The notes beneath the pieces are model-generated. The model had not been told where the DNA came from, did not search any database, and saw nothing but the letters and a program-made list of their open reading frames with translations. Of a stretch of DNA of 64,000 bases, positions 57,709 through 64,000 are shown one piece after another (position 1 is the first letter of the stretch; the number at the start of each line of letters is the position of its first letter). Source of the DNA: Algorimicrobium echini (lineage in GTDB: Bacteria > Bacteroidota > Bacteroidia > Flavobacteriales > Flavobacteriaceae). The stretch lies in NCBI RefSeq assembly GCF_900115185.1, contig NZ_FOVN01000001.1:62001-126000 (forward strand), in the 5' to 3' direction. Both the position numbers and the translations under genes were made by a program.

Positions 57709-58614
57709 CTATAGAATTCTAGAAAGCACCAAATCCACATTAATTAGAAGAATGCTAAAAACACCTGCTACAATAATGAACTTTAAAATATTATGAAGTA
57801 TGAGATAATGTGTTTTTGTTTTAGACAGCCAAAGCAATAAAAGAAATATAACAAGTAATAAAACACAGGTATAGAAAAATAGATACATATGGCCAATTTC
57901 AAATTTATACAATACCAAATAGCTTGGAATTAATGTGAGTAATGTTAAAACCGTAAGCATAATTTTTGATACCTTTTCGCCGTAAACAACTGGAATTGTA
58001 TGATAGTTCTGAACCAAATCACCTTTTATGTTTTCTAAATCTTTGGTAAGTTCACGCATGGAAATTATTAAAAACAGAAACGTAGCATGTACAAAAATAA
58101 CCGTCTCGAAATTCCGGTAGTAAATAAAAATGGCAAAAAATGGCGTGATGGTTAAAATAGCCGATGTTAAATTTCCAATAAAGGGTAATTTCTTGAGCTT
58201 ATGCGAATAAAACCAAATACCAAAAATATAGAACGAAAAGAAAATTACAGCTTTAAACGACACATAACTAGCCATAATTACGGCTAAAAAATTCAATAAA
58301 AAATAAAAGGAAAGTTTTGTATTCTGACTTACCAATCGGTCGAGTTGCGACTTATAAGGCCTGTTTATTAAATCTTTTTCAGAATCATAAAAACTATTAA
58401 TAATATAACCCCCTGCTATAGTTGCAGCTGATGCTAAAACAAGCATAAATAGGTTTAAATCGAAAATAACATCACGCAAAGGCAAGTCATGCGCCAAAAT
58501 ATAAATTGCTGTAAGGTATTGAGCAATAATTATAATTAGAATGTTATACCCACGTATAACCGAAAACAGACTAAAAAATTTTAGTAATATATGTTTTTGT
58601 CTGCGAGAAAACAT
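57709..58614 (-). CDS. UbiA-family prenyltransferase
   Basis: A 301-residue membrane prenyltransferase with about eight hydrophobic segments and the two Asp-rich motifs of UbiA enzymes: NSFYDSEKD (N...D...D type, about 68-76) and TKDLENIKGD (about 189-198). It attaches a prenyl chain to an acceptor. Flavobacterial homologues are often annotated as geranylgeranylglycerol-phosphate geranylgeranyltransferase. The acceptor cannot be read from sequence. It lies 10 bp after mevalonate kinase, which fits a supply of isoprenoid precursor. Confidence 0.88.
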   Translation of the reverse strand: MFSRRQKHILLKFFSLFSVIRGYNILIIIIAQYLTAIYILAHDLPLRDVIFDLNLFMLVLASAATIAGGYIINSFYDSEKDLINRPYKSQLDRLVSQNTKLSFYFLLNFLAVIMASYVSFKAVIFFSFYIFGIWFYSHKLKKLPFIGNLTSAILTITPFFAIFIYYRNFETVIFVHATFLFLIISMRELTKDLENIKGDLVQNYHTIPVVYGEKVSKIMLTVLTLLTLIPSYLVLYKFEIGHMYLFFYTCVLLLVIFLLLLWLSKTKTHYLILHNILKFIIVAGVFSILLINVDLVLSRIL

Positions 58615-58624
58615 GTGGATAAAT

Positions 58625-59554
58625 TTAGAAGTTATAAACGACTTCTAACTTATAATTGGAAAGCGATTTTTTAGCGCGATCAATATCTTCGGTAAAACCT
58701 AAAATATAACCACCTCCACCAGAACCACAAAGTTTTAAATAATACTCATTGGTCTCGATGCCTTTCTGCCAAAGCTCATGAAACTGCAACGGAATCATTG
58801 GCTTAAAATGATTCAACACCACTTTAGATAATTGCTTGGTATTCTTAAAAAGTGATTTCACATCGCCTTTTAGAAAATCATCCACACAGGCATCTGTATG
58901 TTTTATGAACTGATTTTTAAGCATATTACGGAAACCTTCTTGTTTCATATTCTCCATAAAAATACGCACCATTGGAGCTGTCTCGCCAACCACACCACTA
59001 TCTAATAAAAAAACAGCGCCTTTTCCATCTGCTGTTTGCGACGGAATTCCAGTAGCCTCTATATTATCTTGAGAGTTGATAAGAATTGGAATACTTAAAT
59101 AACTATTTAACGGATCGAGACCCGAAGACTTTCCATGGAAAAAGGATTCCATTTCAGAAAAAATAGTTTTTAATTGAATGAGTTTTTCACGCGTTAAATT
59201 TTCTAAAACAGTGATTTTATTTTGAGCATACTGATCATAAATTGCAGCAACTAAAGCACCACTACTACCAACACCATACCCTTGCGGAATAGACGAATCA
59301 AAATACATGCCTGCTTCCACATCTGCTTTTAAAGATGTAATATCAAAAGTGACTAACTCAGGGTTAATCTGCTCTAAATATTCAGCAAAACGCTTTAAAC
59401 TTAAATTAGATTTAATAGAGGATTCTGTTGGGTTTTCGGCCACCTTTAAAGCACCATTATAAAAATTATATGGTATAGATAAACCTTTGGAATCTTTAAT
59501 GATTCCATACTCTCCAAAGAGTAATATTTTTGAGTAAAAAAGGGGTCCTTTCAT
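58625..59554 (-). CDS. Mevalonate kinase-like GHMP kinase
   Basis: A 309-residue GHMP kinase. The ATP-binding motif is PQGYGVGSSGALVAAIY (about 90-106), the N-terminus is YSKILLFGEYGIIKDSKGLSIP, and the C-terminal glycine motif is KLCGSGGGGYILGF. The match is with the mevalonate kinase branch. It precedes the UbiA gene and follows the mevalonate diphosphate decarboxylase gene, giving a mevalonate pathway cluster as usual in Flavobacteriaceae. Confidence 0.88.
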   Translation of the reverse strand: MKGPLFYSKILLFGEYGIIKDSKGLSIPYNFYNGALKVAENPTESSIKSNLSLKRFAEYLEQINPELVTFDITSLKADVEAGMYFDSSIPQGYGVGSSGALVAAIYDQYAQNKITVLENLTREKLIQLKTIFSEMESFFHGKSSGLDPLNSYLSIPILINSQDNIEATGIPSQTADGKGAVFLLDSGVVGETAPMVRIFMENMKQEGFRNMLKNQFIKHTDACVDDFLKGDVKSLFKNTKQLSKVVLNHFKPMIPLQFHELWQKGIETNEYYLKLCGSGGGGYILGFTEDIDRAKKSLSNYKLEVVYNF

Positions 59555-59617
59555 AAGCCAGTTTTCAGTAATCAGTATTCAGCACTCTGAAACTATATTA
59601 CAAAGATACGTAATAAA

Positions 59618-60727
59618 TTATATTTGATTAGCACCAAAACCAATTTGGTCTGAAATAAAATGTTGGTTTTGACAATATGTAACAAGCTCGTTCTTAATAA
59701 ATTCTAGAATTGGAGCGGCATCACGTTTTGGATATAACACATGCACATTTGCTCCAGCATCTAATGTAAAACTAATTGGTAAACCCGTTTTTTCACGGAA
59801 ACCCCAAATAGCATTTATGACTTTTAAGGTGTTTGGTTTCATTAAAATAAAGTATGGCATACTGGTCATCATCATAGCATGAAGTGTTAAGGCTTCACTT
59901 TCAACCAATCCAATGAATGCATCCAAATCGCCTGATTTTAAAATCAATTTCAGTTTTTCTAGATTATCATGGGCTTGTTGAAACCGGTTTTGCGCATACG
60001 GATGATTATGCATTAGATTGTGACCAACCGAACTACTCACCTGCTTTTCGCCTTTATCGACTAATAAAATAGTATCTTGATACTCTTTAAAAATGTCATG
60101 AACTGGATACGGGTATTTTGTTCCAAATAAATTGCTACTACCTTCCACGACCTTCGTTTCGCCCCAAACAATTAAATCGCCTTCAATACTTCGGCAAGCG
60201 GAACCAGATCCTAAACGTGCTAAAAAAGATGCTTTTTGGCTGAAGTATTTTTCATTATAAGACCTCTCAACTACGTTCAAGGTGACCTCTTTTTCCATAA
60301 TTTGTTTTTCAACACTCATTAAACACAAAGCCAACGCACTCATTCCTGATGCAGACGATGCAATTCCAGAACTATGCGGAAAGGTGTTTTTAGTTTCAAT
60401 AGTAAAATGATAATCTTTTATAAACGGTAAATACTGCTCCACACGTTCAAAAAAGGTTTGAATTTTTGGCTTAAAGTCTTCATTTTTATTACCATCTAAA
60501 AAAACATCAAAAGAAAAAGTATCATTAGTCTCTTTCGCTTTAAACGAAAGCGTGGTAATGGTTTTACAATGACTTAATGTAAAGCTGATTGAAGGATTTT
60601 CAGGAATTTGATTTTTACGTTTTCCCCAATATTTAATTAAAGCAATATTACTAGGTGATTCCCAAGCAACTTGACCGTTTGGACGTGTTTCTGAAAAATT
60701 TTCTGGAATGAAATGTTGTTCTGTCAT
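59618..60727 (-). CDS. mvaD: Diphosphomevalonate decarboxylase
   Basis: A 369-residue GHMP-fold decarboxylase. Visible motifs: WESPSNIALIKYWGKR (about 22-37, substrate and ATP binding), FPHSSGIASSASGMSALALCL (about 115-135, phosphate loop) and RLGSGSACRSIEG (about 171-183). SFTLDAGANVHVLYP includes the catalytic Asp. It converts mevalonate diphosphate to isopentenyl diphosphate. It is 9 bp after the DUF1697 gene and 63 bp before the mevalonate kinase-like gene. Confidence 0.94.
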   Translation of the reverse strand: MTEQHFIPENFSETRPNGQVAWESPSNIALIKYWGKRKNQIPENPSISFTLSHCKTITTLSFKAKETNDTFSFDVFLDGNKNEDFKPKIQTFFERVEQYLPFIKDYHFTIETKNTFPHSSGIASSASGMSALALCLMSVEKQIMEKEVTLNVVERSYNEKYFSQKASFLARLGSGSACRSIEGDLIVWGETKVVEGSSNLFGTKYPYPVHDIFKEYQDTILLVDKGEKQVSSSVGHNLMHNHPYAQNRFQQAHDNLEKLKLILKSGDLDAFIGLVESEALTLHAMMMTSMPYFILMKPNTLKVINAIWGFREKTGLPISFTLDAGANVHVLYPKRDAAPILEFIKNELVTYCQNQHFISDQIGFGANQI

Positions 60728-60736
60728 CGACTCATT

Positions 60737-61267
60737 TTATGCTGACAAAGATAGTAACTTTAGCATTGTGTTGTAGTTTCTGGCTGTAGCAATTGTATTT
60801 AATTTTCGTTCGAAAAGATTTACATTGAATTTTGCGCGACCAAAACCCTTTTCACAATACCAATACATACAGTCGTTTATAATGTGGTATGCTTCACCTT
60901 CGTAAACTTTTTCTGAAGCTTCACGCACTAAATCAGCATCTGGTGTTTTATGAAGCATGATAAAATAACTGGCTTTCTTTTTTTCTTCGGAAAAGGGACT
61001 CGCCTTAAAAATACGTTCCAATTCAACTCGTGTTTTAACTAAAACTGAAACCTCAAAACCGAAATGTTTTAAAATAACTGCTGTAATATCCGATTCTATT
61101 CTTGCGATATCTTTGGTTGCAGATTCTAAAATAACATTCCCACTTTGGATATAGGTTTTCACATTTTTAAATCCTGATGTGGTTAATAAATTTCGTAAAT
61201 CCGCCATCGGAACTTTTTTATGTCCACCAACGTTAATCCCTTTTAAAAGCACGATGTATATTCCCAT
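60737..61267 (-). CDS. DUF1697 family protein
   Basis: A 176-residue DUF1697 protein with the family start YIVLLKGINVGGHKKVPMADLR and the QSGNVIL segment. The C-terminal part contains YWYCEKGFGRAKFN and ARNYNTMLKLL. Function is unknown in the family. It lies upstream of the mvaD gene with a 9-bp gap, so it may be carried on the same mRNA. Confidence 0.9.
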   Translation of the reverse strand: MGIYIVLLKGINVGGHKKVPMADLRNLLTTSGFKNVKTYIQSGNVILESATKDIARIESDITAVILKHFGFEVSVLVKTRVELERIFKASPFSEEKKKASYFIMLHKTPDADLVREASEKVYEGEAYHIINDCMYWYCEKGFGRAKFNVNLFERKLNTIATARNYNTMLKLLSLSA

Positions 61268-61389
61268 TCCTAGAAATTTTGTGATTTGTTTAAAATATTT
61301 AAAATAACGATTTCGTTGTTAAAGACGGCATAATGAATTGTATGATTAAAATATTCAAGATGCACTAACCTTACATTATTATAGCGAAT

Positions 61390-62601
61390 TTATATAGATT
61401 TAGCCACAATAAAAGCGCCAGTCCAAGCATTCTGAAAATTAAAACCACCAGTAACCGCATCGATATTTAAAACTTCACCTGCAAAATACAGGTTTTTATG
61501 AAGGCGACTTTCAAAAGTTTTGAAGTTAATTTCTTTTAAATTAATCCCTCCAGCTGTTACAAATTCATCTTTAAACGTACTTTTTCCAGTAACCTGAAAA
61601 ATAGCGCTAGTCAATTGATTACTCAAATCTTCCAATTGTTGCTTGTTTAAATCTGCCCATCGGTCAGCTTCCAAAATTCCTGCAGCTAAAACCAATTTTC
61701 GCCATAAGCGTTTTGGCAAATCCAATTGTGCCGCTTTATAAACGGTTTTTTTTGCCAATTGCTGTTTACATTCCTTTAATATATTCAAACAATCATTAAA
61801 AGATTGCTTAATAAAATTTATTTCTATTTTAAAATTATAATTCCGTTTTGCTAATTCTAAAGCACCAAAGGCAGATAATTTTAAGATAGCTGGTGCACTC
61901 ATTCCAACATGGGTAATAAGCAAAGGCCCTTCAGAGTATAAATCTGTTCCAACAACAGAAACACTAACGTCTGGCGCTACTACCCCTGGAATATCTAGGA
62001 TCCGTTCATCTTGAATATCAAAGGTAAATAAAGAGGGAACAGGTGGCACAACGGTATGCCCTAAACCTTCCAATAATTTCCAAAACTTGACAGAACTACC
62101 TGTTGCTATAAGTAGTTTATCAGCTTTATAAATTTCATCTTTTGTTGAAACAAGGAAACCTTCAGAATTATTTTGAACGGCAATTGCCGTAACATTCTGA
62201 CTATACTGCACGTTAACTTGTCGCGCTTGCGCTTCTTTTAAGAAACAATCAATAATTGTTTGCGATGTGTTTGAAACTGGAAACATGCGGCCATCGTCTT
62301 CAATTTTCAATTCCACGCCTCGTTTTTCAAACCAGGAAATTGTATCACCTGTCATGAATTGGTGGAAGGGTCCTAATAATTCCTTCTCACCTCGTGGGTA
62401 GTTCTGTGTTAATTCAGCAGGTATAAATTCAGCATGAGTAACATTGCAACGGCCTCCTCCCGAAATTTTCACCTTTTGCAAACCTTCTTTCGCTTTTTCT
62501 AAAATAGTGATGGATAAATCTGGGTTTAATTCCGCCATGTTAATGGCTGCAAAAAAACCTGCTGCACCACCTCCTATTATAAGTACGTCTTGTTGTTTCA
62601 T
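61390..62601 (-). CDS. BaiN/HI0933-type flavoprotein
   Basis: A 403-residue NAD(P)/FAD-dependent oxidoreductase of the HI0933/BaiN family. The dinucleotide-binding motif is VLIIGGGAAGFFAAINMAE (about 6-24), KVKISGGGRCNVTHAE (about 45-60) is the family hallmark, and AGEVLNIDAVTGGFNFQNAWTGA closes the FAD site. The substrate is unknown. It overlaps the upstream phosphodiesterase gene by 4 nt (ATGA). Confidence 0.92.
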   Translation of the reverse strand: MKQQDVLIIGGGAAGFFAAINMAELNPDLSITILEKAKEGLQKVKISGGGRCNVTHAEFIPAELTQNYPRGEKELLGPFHQFMTGDTISWFEKRGVELKIEDDGRMFPVSNTSQTIIDCFLKEAQARQVNVQYSQNVTAIAVQNNSEGFLVSTKDEIYKADKLLIATGSSVKFWKLLEGLGHTVVPPVPSLFTFDIQDERILDIPGVVAPDVSVSVVGTDLYSEGPLLITHVGMSAPAILKLSAFGALELAKRNYNFKIEINFIKQSFNDCLNILKECKQQLAKKTVYKAAQLDLPKRLWRKLVLAAGILEADRWADLNKQQLEDLSNQLTSAIFQVTGKSTFKDEFVTAGGINLKEINFKTFESRLHKNLYFAGEVLNIDAVTGGFNFQNAWTGAFIVAKSI

Positions 62602-63290
62602 ATTTTATCTGGCACATCGGAAATAATACCATTTACACCATACTGCTTCATACGTAAAATGGTATCCGCATCATTAACCGTCCAGGTATTAACTTCAAAA
62701 CCTAAACTTTGGGCCAATTTCACGTTATCTTTTGTTAATAAAGCAAAGTTAGGATGAATTATTTTAGCTTGAATGGTCTTTGCAAACTCTACAGCTTCAG
62801 TTACGCTTGCTTTTGTTAAAACTGCTAACGGGATATTTTTATTGGTTTGAAACATGGTTTCTAATTCGGTATGTTGAAAACTGGATACAATAAAATCTGT
62901 ATCATCCCATCCACGATTCTGAACATAATTACTTACTATTTCACAGGTTTTTATGGCTGTATTTTTTCCTTTTAGCTCAATATTCAGTAGGCATTTTTTA
63001 TCAATTAAATTTAATACTTCCTCTAACGTTGGAATTTGAAAACCACCATTTACTATTAACTCCTTCAAAGCTTTCAGCGTTTGTTTTCCAACTTCACCGG
63101 TTCCATTAGTCATTCTATCCAATGTAAAATCATGAAAAACGACTAATTCACCAGAAGCGCACAGATGTACATCTATTTCAATACCATCCACATTAAAGTT
63201 TAATGCTTTTTCAATAGACTCCAGAGTATTTTCAGCCAAATACCCTTTAGCACCTCGATGACCAAAAACACGTGTTGAAGCATTCTGCAT
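62598..63290 (-). CDS. Glycerophosphodiester phosphodiesterase
   Basis: A 230-residue GDPD domain protein. The metal and catalytic residues are in VFGHRGAKGYLAENTLESI (HRG...ENT), DGIEIDVHLCASGELVVFHD (EIDV and HD) and NIELKGKN. No signal peptide, so it acts in the cytoplasm on glycerophosphodiesters. The frame opens at a GTG at 63311, but the ATG at 63290 (MQNASTRVFGHRG) fits the family start better. It overlaps the flavoprotein gene by 4 nt. Confidence 0.92.
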   Translation of the reverse strand: MQNASTRVFGHRGAKGYLAENTLESIEKALNFNVDGIEIDVHLCASGELVVFHDFTLDRMTNGTGEVGKQTLKALKELIVNGGFQIPTLEEVLNLIDKKCLLNIELKGKNTAIKTCEIVSNYVQNRGWDDTDFIVSSFQHTELETMFQTNKNIPLAVLTKASVTEAVEFAKTIQAKIIHPNFALLTKDNVKLAQSLGFEVNTWTVNDADTILRMKQYGVNGIISDVPDKI

Positions 63291-63347
63291 ATTCAAAATT
63301 TTTAGTGTCACTTTATGTTTGTAAATTTAGGCTAAAATATACAGGAT

Positions 63348-64000
63348 TTGAAAATTAAAACCATGCTTACTCTATTCATTGCAACATTTATAGCTTGCCA
63401 AAATGGAAACCCGAAAGTCATTGCCAACTTACCAAGTAGCTTACCAGAAGTTTCTGCAATTGAAAAAACAACAACAAGTAACTTATTTTGGGTAATTCAA
63501 GATGCTGGAAATAACAACCATATTTATGGGTTAGACAACCAAGGAAATATTAAAGCCGATATTACTGTAAAAAATGCCAAAAATAGAGATTGGGAAGATT
63601 TGACTTCGGATAACGAAGGCAATTTATATATTGGTGATTTTGGAAACAACCATAAAGATGAAACGCATTTCACCATTATAAAAATAATAAATCCTCAAGC
63701 TAATATTAAAAATACCAAAGCCGAATTTATTCATTTCAGCTTACCTAAAGATGTTAAAACCAAAGATTTTGAAGCCTTTTTTGTTCATCACGGTTATTTT
63801 TATGTGTTTAGTAAAGAAACCAAAAAATTTATGACTTTAAAAATACCTAACCGTATTGGAAGTCACGAAGCCGAGGTTATTTCTGAATTCAATTTAAACG
63901 GGAAAAACAATAAAATTACATCTGCGGCTATGAGTCAAGATGGCAAACGCATGTATTTACTAAATCATGATAAAGTATGGGAGATTTCAGGTTTTGATAA
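63348..64000 (+). CDS. Lipoprotein, beta-propeller-like (partial, cut by window end)
   Basis: A frame open to the right edge of the window. The ATG at 63363 gives a very short leader (MLTLFIATFIACQNG). A TTG at 63348 in frame adds KIKT with positive charges and so makes a better lipoprotein signal, with a lipobox ending in Cys. The mature part has repeats such as NLFWVIQDAGNNNHIYGLD, WEDLTSDNEGNLYIGDFGNN and AMSQDGKRMYLLNHD, typical of six-bladed propeller proteins. It is incomplete, with at least 217 residues. Function unknown. Confidence 0.75.
   Translation, partial: MKIKTMLTLFIATFIACQNGNPKVIANLPSSLPEVSAIEKTTTSNLFWVIQDAGNNNHIYGLDNQGNIKADITVKNAKNRDWEDLTSDNEGNLYIGDFGNNHKDETHFTIIKIINPQANIKNTKAEFIHFSLPKDVKTKDFEAFFVHHGYFYVFSKETKKFMTLKIPNRIGSHEAEVISEFNLNGKNNKITSAAMSQDGKRMYLLNHDKVWEISGFD

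Noticed and set aside
1-64000. CRISPR arrays, insertion sequences, rRNA genes or further tRNA genes
   Set aside because: I saw no regularly spaced repeats, transposase motifs or other cloverleaf sequences besides tRNA-Phe and its two 3'-end copies.

Overview
The window looks like chromosome of a marine-type member of the Flavobacteriaceae (Bacteroidota). The DNA is visibly AT-rich. Promoters match the Bacteroidota pattern TTTG-N19-TAnnTTTG (clearest upstream of tRNA-Phe). Many genes are of Bacteroidota type: DUF6266, a mevalonate pathway, the coaX / outer-membrane protein / TPR / lptC / CorC-like gene order, and an arsenosugar cluster of the ArsS/TIGR04282/TIGR04283 kind.

Layout. (1) 1-5662, minus strand: envelope block with a CNNM/CorC-like protein, LptC, a TPR protein, an outer-membrane protein and CoaX. 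(2) 5761-23246: tRNA-Phe followed by two tandem integrative elements. The 3' end of the tRNA occurs three times (5822-5836, 21166-21180, 23232-23246), each time followed by a hairpin terminator. Element A (about 15.3 kb) carries DUF6266 and other small genes, an SOS-type operon (umuD-umuC-SRAP), a six-gene defence operon, two HTH proteins and a tyrosine integrase. Element B (about 2.1 kb) carries a Fic protein and a small coiled-coil protein and has no integrase. (3) 25.0-32.7 kb: sulfur (sulfide/persulfide/sulfite/thiosulfate) genes with a Crp/Fnr-type regulator. Four palindromes of the form GTAAC-N4-GTTAC, one of them imperfect, lie 52-73 bp upstream of start codons here and look like its operators. 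(4) 32.8-49.7 kb: arsenosugar cluster (peroxidase-like protein, ArsS, rhodanese, two glycosyltransferases, purine nucleoside phosphorylase, ArsM) followed by redox and glycosyltransferase genes. (5) 49.7-56.4 kb: a conserved block and a polyamine operon (arginine decarboxylase, agmatinase, deoxyhypusine-synthase-like protein, N-carbamoylputrescine-amidase-like protein). (6) 56.7-63.3 kb: RluB-like pseudouridine synthase, a UbiA prenyltransferase, mevalonate kinase, mevalonate diphosphate decarboxylase and housekeeping enzymes. A partial lipoprotein gene runs off the right edge.

The most interesting part is the defence operon at 10889-16821. It reads mod, a 54-residue DUF1737-like protein, res, an ADP-ribosyltransferase-like toxin, a small antitoxin, and a SecB-like chaperone, with gaps of only 2-10 nt. 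The last three genes have the order and make-up of a toxin-antitoxin-chaperone system of the CmdTAC kind, here at the tail of a type III restriction-modification operon. The antitoxin ends in AGENNYALAA, which looks like a genetically encoded ssrA (tmRNA) degradation tag. This suggests that the antitoxin is a ClpXP substrate by default and survives only while the SecB-like chaperone covers its tail.

All functions are read from sequence motifs by eye. No database search was run.
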